A stretch of DNA of 64,000 nt from Solirubrobacterales bacterium. Lineage in GTDB: Bacteria > Actinomycetota > Thermoleophilia > Solirubrobacterales > Solirubrobacteraceae. The DNA is taken from positions 1-64,000 of the forward strand of contig JAFAYV010000025.1 in NCBI GenBank assembly GCA_019240115.1, given 5' to 3'. The translations under genes and the position numbers were made by a program. Numbering within the stretch: position 1 is the first letter of the stretch; every line of letters begins with the position of its first letter. Below, in pieces: positions 44,544-55,035 of this stretch. The notes beneath the pieces were generated by a model. The model did no database searches and had not been told where the DNA came from. It saw nothing but the letters and a program-made list of their open reading frames with translations.

Positions 44544-47458
44544 GCCGCGGTCTTGGACCCGGTGGCACGCCCGTTGCCGTTCGGAGTCGCCGCCCGGCGT
44601 CGGGGGCGCTTGGCCGCGACCGGCAGCAGCGGGACGAGGAACTGGCCCGTGTAGGAGACGGGCACGGCGGCGACCTCCTCGGGCGTGCCGGTGGCGATGA
44701 GCTGCCCCCCCTCGTCGCCACCCTCGGGACCGAGGTCGATGAGATGGTCGGAGACCTTGATCACGTCGAGGTTGTGCTCGATGACGACGACCGAGTTGCC
44801 CGCCTGCACGAGGCGGTCGAGCACCGCGAGCAGGCGCTGGATGTCGGCGAAGTGCAGGCCGGTCGTGGGCTCGTCGAGGATGTACATGGTGCGTCCGGTG
44901 GCGACCTTGCTCAGCTCGGCGGCGAGCTTGACGCGCTGGGCCTCCCCGCCCGAGAGCGTCGTCGCCGGCTGGCCGAGGCGCATGTAGCCGAGGCCGACCT
45001 CGACGAGCGCGTCGACGCGGCGGCGGATCTTCGGGATGTGGGCGAAGAACTCAAGCGCCTCCTCGATCGGCATCTCGAGCACATCGGCGATCGTCTTGCC
45101 CTTGAAGCGGACCTCGAGCGTCTCGCGGTTGTAGCGCTTGCCGTCGCACTGCTCGCACGGCACGTAGACGTCGGGGAGGAAGTGCATCTCGATCTTGATC
45201 TGGCCGTCGCCCCGGCACACCTCGCAGCGCCCCCCCTTGACGTTGAACGAGAACCGGCCCGGACGGTAGCCGCGGGCGCGCGCCTCCTGGGTCTTGGAGA
45301 ACAGCTCGCGGATCTGGTCAAACAGCCCGATGTACGTCGCCGGGTTCGAGCGCGGCGTGCGTCCAATCGGCGACTGGTCGACGGAGATGATCTTGTCGAG
45401 CTGGTCCAGGCCGGTGATGCGCCTGTGCGTCCCGGCGCGCTGACGGCTGCGGTGCAGGTGGTTGGCGACCGCCTTGAGCAGCACCTCGTTGACGAGCGTC
45501 GACTTGCCCGAGCCCGACACCCCGGTGACGCTGCACAGCACGCCGAGCGGGACCTTGACGTCGATCCGGCGCAGGTTGTTCTCCGCGGCGCCCTGGATCG
45601 TCACGTATCCCGACGGCGTGCGGCGGCGGTCGGGCACCTCGATCCGGCGCGTGCCGGCGAGGAACTGCCCGGTCAGCGAGTCGGGCACCTCGGCGATCTG
45701 GGCCGCGGTCCCCTCGGCGACGACGTGGCCGCCGTGCTCGCCGGCCTCCGGCCCCATGTCGACGATGTGATCGGCAGCCCGCATCGTTCCTTCGTCGTGC
45801 TCGACGACGAGCACGGTGTTGCCGAGGTTGCGCAACCGCTCCAAGGTGCCGATGAGCTTCGCGTTGTCGCGCTGGTGCAGGCCGATCGACGGCTCGTCGA
45901 GGATGTAGAGCACGCCGACGAGCGACGAGCCGATCTGCGTCGCCAGGCGGATGCGCTGCGCCTCGCCGCCCGACAGCGTCGCCGACGCGCGGTCCATCGA
46001 CAGGTAGCCGATCCCGACGTTCTGAAGGAACTGCAGCCGCTCCTCTATCTCGCGCAGGACGAGCCGCGCGATCCGCCGGTCGTGGTCAGAGAACTCCCGT
46101 TCGCGGATCCACTCGAGCGCCCGCCGGGCCGACAGCGCGGTGAAGTCATGGATCGCGGTCCCGTGCACGAGCACCGCGCGCGACTCGGGCCGCAGCCGGG
46201 CGCCGCGACAGTCGGGGCACGGCCGCAACGTCATGAACTCCTCGATCTTCTCGCGCGCGCCGTCGGAGTCGGTCTCGCGATAGCGCCGCTCGAGGCTGGG
46301 GACGATCCCCTCGAAGCGCGTCGCGTACGAGCGGCGGCGGCCGAAGCGGTTGCGATAGGAGATCTGGACCCGTTCGCCGTTGGTCCCGAACAGGAAGAAG
46401 TCGCGAGAATCCGGCGGCAGGTCCTGCCAGGGCGTGTCCAGGTCGACGTCGTAGCGCTCGGCGATCGCCTCGGTCAGCTGGTCGTAGTAGTTGGAGGCGC
46501 TCGCCGTCCACGGGGCGATCGCGCCCTCGCCGATCGACAGCGTCGGGTCGGGGACGACCAGCTCGGGGTCGATCTCCATCTGCGAGCCGAGACCGGTGCA
46601 GCGCGGACACGCCCCGTGGGGCGCGTTGAAGGAGAAGATCCGCGGCTCGAGCTCGACGAGGCTCGGGCCGTGGACCGGGCAGGCGAAGCGCTCGGAGAAG
46701 GTCAACAGACGCTCGGCGCCACCGGGCGGATCGGACGGGGACCGATCGACGAGCTCGATCTCGACGAGGCCGGCGGCGAGCGTCACCGCGGTCTCGATCG
46801 AGTCCGCGAGGCGCTTGCGCAGGTCGGATCGCATCACCAGCCGGTCGATGACGACCGCGATGTCGTGCTTGTACTTCTTGTCGAGCACGATGTCCTCGTC
46901 GAGACGACGCAGCTCGCCGTCGACCTTGACCCGGCCGAACCCCTCCGCCCGCAGCTCCTCGAACTGCTTGCCGTACTCCCCCTTGCGCCCGCGGACGATC
47001 GGCGCCAGGACCATGAATCGCGTCGACTCGGGCAGCTGCATCACCTGGTCGATGATCTGCTCGGCGGACTGGCCGCTGATCGGCCGGCCGCAGATGTGGC
47101 AGTGCGGATGGCCGATCCGGGCCCACAGGAGCCGGAGGTAGTCGTAGATCTCGGTGACGGTGCCCACCGTCGAGCGCGGGTTGCGCGACGTCGTCTTCTG
47201 GTCGATCGAGATCGCCGGCGACAGACCGTCGATCGAGTCGACGTCGGGCTTGTCCATCTGCCCCAGGAACTGGCGCGCGTAGGCCGACAGCGACTCGACG
47301 TAGCGCCGCTGCCCCTCGGCGTAGATCGTGTCGAACGCGAGCGAGGACTTCCCCGAGCCCGACAGCCCCGTGATGACCGTCAGCGAGTCGCGGGGAATCG
47401 CCAGGGTCACGTCTTTCAGGTTGTGCTCCCGGGCGCCCGAGACGACGATCTTGTCCAC
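44507..47458 (-). CDS. uvrA: excinuclease ABC subunit A
   Basis: 983 residues. First ATPase Walker [10 protein letters not shown] at 31-39, zinc-finger CPVHG ... CPRCTGLG near 255, signature [12 protein letters not shown] near 490; second ATPase [12 protein letters not shown] near 645, zinc finger [10 protein letters not shown] and CEQCDGKRY near 745-770, [12 protein letters not shown] near 834. Damage recognition in nucleotide excision repair. The Arg-rich tail ([18 protein letters not shown]) is unconserved. Predicted leaderless: TAGACT (47467-47472) eight bases before the GTG, with a LexA box just upstream. Confidence 0.98.
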   Translation of the reverse strand: MDKIVVSGAREHNLKDVTLAIPRDSLTVITGLSGSGKSSLAFDTIYAEGQRRYVESLSAYARQFLGQMDKPDVDSIDGLSPAISIDQKTTSRNPRSTVGTVTEIYDYLRLLWARIGHPHCHICGRPISGQSAEQIIDQVMQLPESTRFMVLAPIVRGRKGEYGKQFEELRAEGFGRVKVDGELRRLDEDIVLDKKYKHDIAVVIDRLVMRSDLRKRLADSIETAVTLAAGLVEIELVDRSPSDPPGGAERLLTFSERFACPVHGPSLVELEPRIFSFNAPHGACPRCTGLGSQMEIDPELVVPDPTLSIGEGAIAPWTASASNYYDQLTEAIAERYDVDLDTPWQDLPPDSRDFFLFGTNGERVQISYRNRFGRRRSYATRFEGIVPSLERRYRETDSDGAREKIEEFMTLRPCPDCRGARLRPESRAVLVHGTAIHDFTALSARRALEWIREREFSDHDRRIARLVLREIEERLQFLQNVGIGYLSMDRASATLSGGEAQRIRLATQIGSSLVGVLYILDEPSIGLHQRDNAKLIGTLERLRNLGNTVLVVEHDEGTMRAADHIVDMGPEAGEHGGHVVAEGTAAQIAEVPDSLTGQFLAGTRRIEVPDRRRTPSGYVTIQGAAENNLRRIDVKVPLGVLCSVTGVSGSGKSTLVNEVLLKAVANHLHRSRQRAGTHRRITGLDQLDKIISVDQSPIGRTPRSNPATYIGLFDQIRELFSKTQEARARGYRPGRFSFNVKGGRCEVCRGDGQIKIEMHFLPDVYVPCEQCDGKRYNRETLEVRFKGKTIADVLEMPIEEALEFFAHIPKIRRRVDALVEVGLGYMRLGQPATTLSGGEAQRVKLAAELSKVATGRTMYILDEPTTGLHFADIQRLLAVLDRLVQAGNSVVVIEHNLDVIKVSDHLIDLGPEGGDEGGQLIATGTPEEVAAVPVSYTGQFLVPLLPVAAKRPRRRAATPNGNGRATGSKTAARRRSASGSAHR

Positions 47459-47478
47459 TCGGCGCGAGTCTAGTGGGC

Positions 47479-47492
47479 CGAACAGACGTTCC
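47479..47492. promoter_or_regulatory. LexA (SOS) box at the uvrA promoter
   Basis: CGAACAGACGTTCC contains GAAC-N4-GTTC, the actinobacterial/Bacillus LexA core, with one mismatch to the full palindrome CGAAC-N4-GTTCG. It lies about 7 bases upstream of the uvrA -10 box and 25 bases before the -10 of the divergent DUF1707 gene. Confidence 0.75.
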
Positions 47493-47530
47493 GGTTGCCG
47501 CTTCGCGCCCCTGGACTAGAGTTTCGCGCA

Positions 47531-48127
47531 ATGAGCGAGGACCAGCCGCCGCTGCAGCCTCCGGCGCCGACCGGTGCGGCGCGGGCGCCGGCCCCGGGGG
47601 GCGGCATGCGCGCCTCTGACGCCGACCGCGAGCGCGTCGTCTCCGAACTCGAGGAGCACGCCGCCGAGGGCCGGATCGACACCGACGAGCTCGAGGATCG
47701 CATCGAGCGCGCCTATGCGGCCCGGACGACGCAGGAGCTCGACGAGCTGAGCCGCGACCTCCCGCAGTCCCGGGCGCTGGCGGCGCTGACCCAGCGCGCG
47801 CGGCGCCGCCACCTCGGCCGGCGGGTCATCCAGGAGACCGGCGGATCGCTGGGCGCGTTCGTCGTCTGCGCCGGGATCTGGCTCGCCGCGGGCGTGACCG
47901 GCGCCTTCTGGCCGATCTGGATCCTCGCCCTGTTCGTGCTCAGCCTCGTGCGCAACGGCTGGCTGCTCTTCGGCCCGGCCGCGGACCTCGACGCCGTCGA
48001 GGCTCAGCTCGACGCGCGCCGCGACCGCCACGGCAGCCACCGGGCGCGCCACGATGCGCATCAGGCGCGCCGCGACGCCCGGCGGGCCGAGATCGATCGC
48101 CGCCACTCCGAGCGCCGCGGCGACTGA
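47531..48127 (+). CDS. DUF1707 / 2TM domain membrane protein
   Basis: 198 residues. DUF1707 segment MRASDADRERVVSELEEHAAEGRI near 27 with EDRIERAYAARTTQELDEL, then two membrane helices (GGSLGAFVVCAGIWLAAGV near 105; FWPIWILALFVLSLV near 125) and a His/Arg-rich tail. Function unknown, widespread in actinobacteria. Predicted leaderless: TAGAGT (47517-47522), eight bases before the ATG. Divergent from uvrA, sharing its regulatory gap. Confidence 0.82.
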   Translation: MSEDQPPLQPPAPTGAARAPAPGGGMRASDADRERVVSELEEHAAEGRIDTDELEDRIERAYAARTTQELDELSRDLPQSRALAALTQRARRRHLGRRVIQETGGSLGAFVVCAGIWLAAGVTGAFWPIWILALFVLSLVRNGWLLFGPAADLDAVEAQLDARRDRHGSHRARHDAHQARRDARRAEIDRRHSERRGD

Positions 48128-48134
48128 CGAGGGC

Positions 48135-49055
48135 TCAGCCCTCGACGCTGGCGTACACCTCGTCGAGGAGCCCACCCGCGTCCGTGAGCGAGAAGTTCTC
48201 GCGCAGGTACTTGGCGGTCTCCTCCCGGGGCGTTCCGTTCAGCGCCATGTTCAGCGCGATCAGCCGCGCGCCCTCGGTGTCCTCGCCGCTCGACCCGAAC
48301 TCGGTCCCGCCGGAGACGCCACCCTCGGTGACGTGATCGGCCGGCACCTCACCGTTGACGATCGTCGGCGCGTCGTGGCCGGCGAGCGGATCGGCCTCGC
48401 CCGCGGGCGCAACGGGCCACCCGGCCTCGCCCGCGGGCTCCACGAGCGGCTCCTCGGCGAGTGGGGCGTCACCGGGCCTCCCGAAGGCGGGCGCATCCGG
48501 GGCGGGTGGCGGAGCGGTCGGGTCCGCGACGGCGGTCTCCGCGCCGGCGGCCTCGGGCTCGAAGCGGGGCCGCGGCGCGACGGCGCCCGAGACCTCGCTC
48601 AGCCCGCCCTCGAGCTGGCGCAGGTCGTCGCCCAGGCGCGTCGAGCTTGAACGCAGCGACTCGATCAGCTGGCCGAGCTCGGACTCCATCGCGTCGAGGC
48701 GCTTGAGCATGCCGTCGGTCGACTCCGACACCTTGCCGACGTATTCGCGCGCCTGCTGGGTCGCCTGCTCCCGGGTCGCCTGCGCCTCGCTGTTGGCCTC
48801 GTCCCGGATCTCGCGCGCGTCGTCCTCGGCGTTGCGCTGGATCTCGGCGGCGCTTGACTCGGCCGCCTCGACGATCGAGCGCACGTGATCGGAGGCCGCG
48901 GACGCGAGCGAGTCGGTCCGCCGCCGCGCGCTGCGCTTGAGGTCTGAGACCTCGTCGGCTAGCGCGCTGAGGTGGGCATCGACCGCCTCGGGGTCGTACC
49001 CCCGGCGGCCGACGGGAAAGTCCTTCTTCTCGATGCTCTGCCTGTCCAGCGCCAC
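48135..49055 (-). CDS. DivIVA-domain coiled-coil protein
   Basis: 306 residues. DivIVA-type N-terminus (IEKKDFPVGRRGYDPEAVDAHL near 8), coiled coil about 28-155 (SAAEIQRNAEDDAREIRDEA), disordered Pro/Ala linker 160-250 and a helical C-terminal domain (IALNMALNGTPREETAKYL). Such proteins mark curved membrane, poles or septa. GTG start with TGGAGG ahead and TACGCT (49096-49101) upstream. Convergent with DUF1707. Confidence 0.82.
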   Translation of the reverse strand: MALDRQSIEKKDFPVGRRGYDPEAVDAHLSALADEVSDLKRSARRRTDSLASAASDHVRSIVEAAESSAAEIQRNAEDDAREIRDEANSEAQATREQATQQAREYVGKVSESTDGMLKRLDAMESELGQLIESLRSSSTRLGDDLRQLEGGLSEVSGAVAPRPRFEPEAAGAETAVADPTAPPPAPDAPAFGRPGDAPLAEEPLVEPAGEAGWPVAPAGEADPLAGHDAPTIVNGEVPADHVTEGGVSGGTEFGSSGEDTEGARLIALNMALNGTPREETAKYLRENFSLTDAGGLLDEVYASVEG

Positions 49056-49105
49056 GGTGGTACCTCCACTTGAAAAGTCGGTGTGAGCCGCGGCCAGCGT
49101 AACCC

Positions 49106-49138
49106 AAAATCCCCGCGCCGGCGCAGCTTGCGGCGGGG
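49106..49138 (-). terminator. Rho-independent terminator after uvrB
   Basis: On the minus strand CCCCGCCG pairs with CGGCGCGGGG across CAAGCTGCGC (two-base bulge), followed by ATTTT. It lies 9 bases after the uvrB stop and just before the DivIVA promoter. Confidence 0.68.
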
Positions 49139-49146
49139 ACGTGCGA

Positions 49147-51150
49147 TCAGCCGGCGGCGATGACCTGATCGAGTTCGCGCTTGAGGTCGCGGATCTCGTC
49201 GCGCAGCTTGGCGGCGTACTCGAAGCGCAGGTCCTCGGCGGCGGCCAGCATCTCCTCCTCGAGCTCGACGATCGCCTTCTCGATCTCGGCCGGCGGCATC
49301 GAGCTCGCAGCGCGCTGGCGGCGGCGCCGGGACTTGGGCACCTTCGAGTCCGACATCAGGAACTCGGCGATGTCGGAGATGCCCTTGACGATCGTCTCGG
49401 GGGTGATCGCGTGCTCCTCGTTGTAGGCCCGCTGGATGGCTCGCCGGCGGTCGGTCTCCTCGATCGCCGCGCGCATCGCGGCCGTCTCCTTGTCGGCGTA
49501 CATGAGGACCTTGCCGTCGACGTTGCGCGCCGCGCGGCCGATCGTCTGGATCAGCGAGGTCTCACCGCGGAGGAAGCCCTCCTTGTCGGCGTCGAGGATC
49601 CCGACGAGCGACACCTCGGGCAGATCGAGACCCTCGCGCAGGAGGTTGACGCCGACGAGCACGTCGTACTCGCCAAGGCGCAGCTCGCGGATGATCTGGA
49701 TGCGCTCCAGCGTGTCGATCTCGGAGTGCAGGTAGCGGACCTTGAACCCCATCTCGAGCAGGTAGTCGGTCAGGTCCTCGGACATCTTCTTGGTCAGCGT
49801 GGTGACGAGCGTCCGCTCGTCGCGGTCGGTCCGCTCGCGGATCTCGTTCATCAGGTCGTCGATCTGGTTGCGGGTCTCACGGACCTCGACTTCGGGGTCG
49901 ACGATCCCCGTCGGCCGGACGATCTGCTCGACGATCCGCGGCGAGTGCGAGCGCTCGTACTCGCCCGGGGTGGCCGAGACAAAGACCATCTGCGGCGTGA
50001 TCGACAGGAACTCGGCGAACGTCTGCGGGCGGTTGTCGAGCGCCGAGGGCAGGCGGAAGCCGTAGTCGACGAGGGTCTGCTTGCGCGAGCGGTCGCCCTC
50101 GTACATGCCCCCGATCTGGGGCACGGTCTGATGGGACTCGTCGATGAAGCAGACGAAGTCCTCGGGGAAGTAGTCGAGCAGGCAGTAGGGCCGATCGCCG
50201 GGGTTGCGGCCGTCGAGGATCCGCGAGTAGTTCTCGATCCCCGAGCAGAAGCCGAGCTCGCGGAGCATCTCCATGTCGTACTGGGTGCGCTGGCGCAGGC
50301 GGTGGGACTCGAGCAGCTTGCCCTGGCGTTCAAGCTCGGCGCAGCGGGCGTTCAGCTCGGAGCCGATCTCGGCGACCGCGTCCTCGATCATCCCCTCGCG
50401 CACGTTGTAGTGCGAGGCGGGCCAGATCGCGATGTGCTCCATGTCGTCCTCGAGCAGCTCGCCGGTGACCGGATCGAAGTGCTGCAGGTGCTCGACCTCG
50501 TCGCCGAACATGACCACCCGGTACGCGGTCTCGGCGTAGGCGGGGAAGATCTCAAGCGTCTCCCCGCGGACTCGGAAGGTGCCGCGGGCGAGCGCCGTGT
50601 CGTTGCGCGTGTACTGGATCGAGACGAGCTTTCGCAGCAGCCGGTCGCGGTCGATCATCTCCCCGCGGTTCAGCGTCTGCAGGTTCTCGTCGTAGACCTC
50701 GGGCGAGCCGAGGCCGAAGATGCACGAGACGCTCGCGACGATGACGACGTCGCGCCGGGCGAACAGGCCCGCGGTGGCGGCGTGGCGCAGGCGGTCGATC
50801 TCCTGGTTGATCGCCGAGTCCTTCTCGATGTAGAGGTCCTTGGACGGGACGTAGGCCTCGGGCTGGTAGTAGTCGTAGTAGGAGACGAAGTACTCGACCG
50901 AGTTGTTCGGGAAGTACGTGCGGAACTCGTTGCATAGCTGGGCGGCGAGCGTCTTGTTGTGCGCGATGACGAGCGCCGGGCGCTGAACCGCCTCGATCGT
51001 CGCCGCCATCGTCATCGTCTTGCCGGTGCCGGTGGCGCCGAGCAGCGTCTGGAAGCGCTCCCCGTCCCGCACGCCGGCGGCGAGCGCCTGCACCGCCGCG
51101 GGCTGGTCGGCGGTGGGGACGAAGGCGCTGTCGAGCTCGAACGTCGGCAC
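49147..51150 (-). CDS. uvrB: excinuclease ABC subunit B
   Basis: 667 residues. Walker A GATGTGKT at 38-45, beta-hairpin [13 protein letters not shown] near 93, Walker [10 protein letters not shown] near 335, helicase motifs to about 590, and the C-terminal UVR motif [20 protein letters not shown] near 630. Loads on damage handed over by UvrA. GTG with TACCCT (51158-51163) seven bases ahead, so predicted leaderless. No LexA core found here. Confidence 0.98.
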   Translation of the reverse strand: MPTFELDSAFVPTADQPAAVQALAAGVRDGERFQTLLGATGTGKTMTMAATIEAVQRPALVIAHNKTLAAQLCNEFRTYFPNNSVEYFVSYYDYYQPEAYVPSKDLYIEKDSAINQEIDRLRHAATAGLFARRDVVIVASVSCIFGLGSPEVYDENLQTLNRGEMIDRDRLLRKLVSIQYTRNDTALARGTFRVRGETLEIFPAYAETAYRVVMFGDEVEHLQHFDPVTGELLEDDMEHIAIWPASHYNVREGMIEDAVAEIGSELNARCAELERQGKLLESHRLRQRTQYDMEMLRELGFCSGIENYSRILDGRNPGDRPYCLLDYFPEDFVCFIDESHQTVPQIGGMYEGDRSRKQTLVDYGFRLPSALDNRPQTFAEFLSITPQMVFVSATPGEYERSHSPRIVEQIVRPTGIVDPEVEVRETRNQIDDLMNEIRERTDRDERTLVTTLTKKMSEDLTDYLLEMGFKVRYLHSEIDTLERIQIIRELRLGEYDVLVGVNLLREGLDLPEVSLVGILDADKEGFLRGETSLIQTIGRAARNVDGKVLMYADKETAAMRAAIEETDRRRAIQRAYNEEHAITPETIVKGISDIAEFLMSDSKVPKSRRRRQRAASSMPPAEIEKAIVELEEEMLAAAEDLRFEYAAKLRDEIRDLKRELDQVIAAG

Positions 51151-51174
51151 GATCCCGAGGGTAGACGGCGGCCG

Positions 51175-51837
51175 TCAGAGGCCGAGCTGGGACGGGTACG
51201 TGCGTCGGTAGTCGCGCCGCTCCGCCAGGACCCGGGCAACGTAGTCGCGCGTCTCGGGGAACGGGATCTGCGCGATCCGCATCCGCTCGCCGTGGGCGCG
51301 CGCCGCGGCCTCCCAGCGGTCGACGTTGGCCTCGCCGCCGTTATAGGCGGCGAGGGCGAGGACAAGCGAGCCGTGGTACTCGTCGAGCAGGTACCGCAGG
51401 TAGTAGCTGCCATAGGCGATGTTGACCCGGGGCTTGGCGAGGTCGGCGGTCTGGAACGTCGTCGCGCCCGAGCGCCGGGCGAGGAAGTCCGCGGTTGCGG
51501 GCAGGATCTGCATCAGCCCGACGGCGCCCGCCGACGAGGTGCGGGGATCGAACTTCGTCTCGGCGTAGATGACCGCGGCGACGAGCGCGGGGTCGAGGCG
51601 CTTCTCCTGTGCCTGCCGGCGAATGACATCGGAGTAGCGCAGCGGGAGCCCGAGCTCGGACACGGCGCGCTCAGCCAGCGGCATCGCGACCACGACCGCG
51701 ATCACGACGACGATCGCCACCGTCAGCGCGAGCGCCCCGGCGAGGACGCGGCGACGTCGGGCCGCGGCACGACCTCGGACGCCCGGTCGACGCCGAGCGG
51801 CCGGGCGACGAGTCGCCGAGGCGGTCGACGGGCTCAC
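51175..51837 (-). CDS. lytic transglycosylase (SLT domain)
   Basis: 220 residues. Arg-rich start, one membrane anchor (about 33-58, VLAGALALTVAIVVVIAVVVAMPLA cut), then SLT domain: catalytic Glu in YAETKFDPRTSSAGAVGLMQ near 112, NIAYGSYYLRYLL near 156 and AAYNGGEANV near 178. Cleaves peptidoglycan outside the membrane. GTG start overlaps the coaE stop (GTGA). Confidence 0.9.
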   Translation of the reverse strand: MSPSTASATRRPAARRRPGVRGRAAARRRRVLAGALALTVAIVVVIAVVVAMPLAERAVSELGLPLRYSDVIRRQAQEKRLDPALVAAVIYAETKFDPRTSSAGAVGLMQILPATADFLARRSGATTFQTADLAKPRVNIAYGSYYLRYLLDEYHGSLVLALAAYNGGEANVDRWEAAARAHGERMRIAQIPFPETRDYVARVLAERRDYRRTYPSQLGL

Positions 51838-52442
51838 TCCGACAGTGTGTCAAGAATGGCCGACAGTGCCGCCGCAAGCTCGGCCTCGGTGCCGTCGTTG
51901 ACGACGGTGTAGTCCGCTCGCTGCGACTTCTGCACCTGGGTCAGCTGACGCGCCAGGCGCTCGTCGAGCGCCCGATGACCGCGATCAGCGGCGCGTCGCG
52001 CGCGCACCGACTCATCCGCGATGACCGCGATCGTCGCGTCGTAGCCGCGGTCCAGGCCCGACTCGAACAGCAGCGGCACCTCGACGACGAGCGCCCGCGG
52101 CGCCGGCTGCCGGGCCGCCTGCTCTCCGCGCCAGCCGAGCACGCGCTCCCCCACGCGCGGCCACAGGAGCTGCTCGAGCCACCCGCGGTCCGCCTCGGTG
52201 GCGAACGCCCGGGTGGCCAGCCGAGCCCGGTCGATCTCGGGGGGAGTGCCCCCGGTCAAGACCTCGACCCCGAATCGCTCGACGACCGCCTCGCGAACCT
52301 CGGGGCTGCAGTAGAGCTCGTGCACGACCTCGTCGGTCGACAGCGTCGCCGCACCGAGGCGTCGCAGCGCCGCGAGCGCAGTCGACTTTCCGGCGCCGAT
52401 GCCGCCGGTCAGACCGATGAAGGGTGGGCGGGAGGAGCTCAG
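51834..52442 (-). CDS. coaE: dephospho-CoA kinase, apparent CTG start
   Basis: Phosphorylates dephospho-CoA in the last CoA step. 202 residues if started at the CTG at 52442: SSSRPPFIGLTGGIGAGKST puts the P-loop at 11-20, as expected. DEVVHELY near 36, VVEVPLLFESG near 122, RADYTVVNDGT near 177. The next in-frame standard start (GTG 52325) would remove the P-loop, and no ATG/GTG/TTG precedes it in this frame before a stop. The CTG overlaps the rpsA stop as CTGA. Confidence 0.92.
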   Translation of the reverse strand: MSSSRPPFIGLTGGIGAGKSTALAALRRLGAATLSTDEVVHELYCSPEVREAVVERFGVEVLTGGTPPEIDRARLATRAFATEADRGWLEQLLWPRVGERVLGWRGEQAARQPAPRALVVEVPLLFESGLDRGYDATIAVIADESVRARRAADRGHRALDERLARQLTQVQKSQRADYTVVNDGTEAELAAALSAILDTLSE

Positions 52443-53746
52443 GCCGTGGGCGAGTCGGCCGGCGGTGGGACCGGCTCGTCGGCCACCGTCGACTGCACCG
52501 GAGCCTCGTCGTCGACCGCGAAGACCTCCTCGGACAGCCCCAGCTCGGGCACGTCGTCCAGAGCGGCGGGGCCGCTATCGATCGGCGGCTCGATCGGACG
52601 CACCGGCAGGACCTGGCCCTCGACGCGCTTGATCGACAGCGACAGGCGGCGGCGATCGGAGTCGATCTCGAGGATCTTCACCCGGACGGGGTCGCCCGGC
52701 TGGATGATCTCGCGGGGGTTCTCGACGTGGTGCTGGGCGAGCTCGGAGATGTGGACGAGGCCCTCGACGCCGTCGAGGATCTCCACGAACGCGCCGAAGG
52801 TCACGACCTTCGTGACGTTGCCCTCGAGCTCGTCGCCGATGTTGTAGGTGTCGACGACGCGCTGCCACGGGTCCTCCTGGGTCTGCTTGAGACCCAGCGA
52901 GATGCGCTGGCGCTGGCGGTCGATGTCGAGGACCTTGACGCTGACCGTGTCGCCGATGCTGAGGATCTCCGACGGGTGGTTGACGTGCGACCACGACAGC
53001 TCGGAGATGTGGATGAGGCCGTCGATTCCGTCGAGGTCGACGAACGCGCCGAAGTCGACGATGTTCGAGATCGTGCCCTCGACGACCTGGCCGGGCTGCA
53101 GGCGATCGAGGATCCGCTCGCGATCCTCCTTGCGCTGCTCCTCGAGCACCGCGCGGCGCGAGAGCACGACGTTGTTGCGGCTGCGGTTCAGCTCGATCAC
53201 CTTGCACTCGATCGCCTGGCCCATGTACTCGTCGAGGTTGGGCACCCGGCGGATGTCGACGAGCGACGCCGGCAGGAAGCCGCGGACGCCGAGGTCGATG
53301 ATCAGGCCGCCCTTGACGACCTCGATGACCCCGCCCTCGACCGGCTCCCCGGACTCGGCCGCCGCCTCGATGCGCCGCCACGCCTTCTCGAACCGGGCCC
53401 GCTTCTTGGACAGGATCAGCCGTCCGTCCTGGTCCTCCTTGGTCAGGACCAGCGCGTCGACCTCTTCTCCGAGCGAGACCTCATCGGAGGGGTCGACGGA
53501 CTTGCGGATCGACAGCTCCCCGGACGGGATGACCCCTTCGGATTTGTAGCCGATGTCGACCAGGACTTCGTCGTTGTCGATCCGGACGACGTGGCCGGTC
53601 ACGACGTCACCCTCGGTGAAGGGGTGCAGCGTCGCGTCGTAGTTGGGGACGATCTGACCGTCAATCTCCAGCAGCAGGCCGTCGGAGCCTTCGACGATCC
53701 TGGCGTTGGAGAGCTCGGCGGGCGGCGTCAAGGTTGAGGTAGACAT
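52439..53746 (-). CDS. rpsA: 30S ribosomal protein S1
   Basis: 435 residues, four S1 domains at about 45-115, 132-197, 217-287 and 302-374 (for instance GTISNIVDFGAFVDLDGIDG and GNVTKVVTFGAFVEILDGVEG), and an acidic disordered tail. Four domains is the usual actinobacterial form. Predicted leaderless: TATGCT (53757-53762), ten bases before the ATG; notable because S1 itself helps initiation on leadered mRNA. Heads rpsA-coaE-transglycosylase. Confidence 0.97.
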   Translation of the reverse strand: MSTSTLTPPAELSNARIVEGSDGLLLEIDGQIVPNYDATLHPFTEGDVVTGHVVRIDNDEVLVDIGYKSEGVIPSGELSIRKSVDPSDEVSLGEEVDALVLTKEDQDGRLILSKKRARFEKAWRRIEAAAESGEPVEGGVIEVVKGGLIIDLGVRGFLPASLVDIRRVPNLDEYMGQAIECKVIELNRSRNNVVLSRRAVLEEQRKEDRERILDRLQPGQVVEGTISNIVDFGAFVDLDGIDGLIHISELSWSHVNHPSEILSIGDTVSVKVLDIDRQRQRISLGLKQTQEDPWQRVVDTYNIGDELEGNVTKVVTFGAFVEILDGVEGLVHISELAQHHVENPREIIQPGDPVRVKILEIDSDRRRLSLSIKRVEGQVLPVRPIEPPIDSGPAALDDVPELGLSEEVFAVDDEAPVQSTVADEPVPPPADSPTA

Positions 53747-53859
53747 GAGTCTTGGGAGCATAGCCGCCTGATCGCGGCGGTGCGGGCGGACGGGTCGCTG
53801 ATCACGGCGGTGGGGGCGGACCGGTCGCGCCGGGGCTCGCGCCTATCATCGACCGGCGG

Positions 53860-55035
53860 ATGCCCAGCCGAGCCACCAAGCGCGGCGCCGATCGCACGCC
53901 GCTGCAGCGCGACTGCGACGTCCTCATCTGCGGCGCGAGCTTCGCCGGACTGGCGGTCGCGCGCGAGCTCGCCGGCAGCGGTGCCGACGTGATGGTCGTC
54001 GACCGTTACGCGATCGGCGAGCGCCAGACGTCGGCGTGCGGGATCCCGACCGCGTGGCTGCAGGCGATGGATCTGCGCGGGGCCGAGCAGCAGAGCTTCG
54101 ACGAGCTCGTCATCCACACCCCGCACGTCACCGTCCGCTACGACCTGCCGTGGACGTTCTCGACCTTCGACTACCGCACGCTGTGCCGCCTGCTCGCCGC
54201 CCAGGGCACGTTCACGTTCGAGACCGCGACCGTGCGCGGGCGCGACGGGGATGTCGTCGAGACCGACCGCGGCCCGCTCCGGGCGCCGCTGATCGTCGAC
54301 GCGCTCGGTTGGCGGCGGGTGCTGAGCCCGGGTGCCAACGTCCAGCCGCCCGACGCGCTGCTCTCGCGCGGGCTCGAGGTGCATCCCTTCGGCGGCGGCC
54401 GCGACCTCGAGGTGTGGATCGACCGCGGCTACGTGCCCGCGGGCTACGGCTGGAGCTTTCCCGCCGGCGAGGAGCTGCGGATCGGCGTCGGCTCGTTTCA
54501 CCCGCGCTTCCACGTCCGCGAGCCGACGATGCGCCTCGCGTCGGACCTCGCCGCCGAGACCGTGCGCTACCAGGGCAACTGGATCCCGCACGCGCTGCGC
54601 CCGGCGACCGAGGACGGCGTGTTCTTCGCGGGCGACTCGGCCGGGCACTGCCTGCCGCTGACCGCCGAGGGGATCCGCACCGCGCTGTACTTCGGCCTGG
54701 CGTGCGGACGCGAGCTGCGCCGCGTGATCGCCGGCGAGCAGAGCCGGGCGCAGGCGCTCGCGCGCTACCACGAGTTCTCGGCCGACCACCGCGTCGCGTT
54801 CGCCTGGATGCTGCGGACGCAGCGGCTCGTCCCGCGGATCGCGCCGCGACTACTCGGCCCCGCGCTGCGGGCCATGGGCGCCAAGCGGTTCGTCGACTGG
54901 TCGTTCGGTCACTACCTGGCGATCGCGCACCCGCGCTTCGTGCCCGCAGCGGCAGGTGTCCGCGTCCGTAAGTCGTGCGGCACCGAGAGCGCTCACTGGT
55001 GGATGCCGGGCGCGGACGCAGAAGTCGACGTGTAG
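53860..55035 (+). CDS. FAD-dependent reductase, geranylgeranyl reductase-like
   Basis: 391 residues. FAD motif VLICGASFAGLAVAREL near 21-37, VVDRYAIGERQTSACG near 47, second FAD motif GVFFAGDSAGHCLPLTAEGIRTAL near 248. Resembles geranylgeranyl reductase/halogenase-like flavoproteins; prenyl or lipid substrate is inferred. Predicted leaderless: TATCAT (53844-53849), ten bases before the ATG. The last 16 residues (ESAHWWMPGADAEVDV) come from repeat R1. Confidence 0.8.
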   Translation: MPSRATKRGADRTPLQRDCDVLICGASFAGLAVARELAGSGADVMVVDRYAIGERQTSACGIPTAWLQAMDLRGAEQQSFDELVIHTPHVTVRYDLPWTFSTFDYRTLCRLLAAQGTFTFETATVRGRDGDVVETDRGPLRAPLIVDALGWRRVLSPGANVQPPDALLSRGLEVHPFGGGRDLEVWIDRGYVPAGYGWSFPAGEELRIGVGSFHPRFHVREPTMRLASDLAAETVRYQGNWIPHALRPATEDGVFFAGDSAGHCLPLTAEGIRTALYFGLACGRELRRVIAGEQSRAQALARYHEFSADHRVAFAWMLRTQRLVPRIAPRLLGPALRAMGAKRFVDWSFGHYLAIAHPRFVPAAAGVRVRKSCGTESAHWWMPGADAEVDV

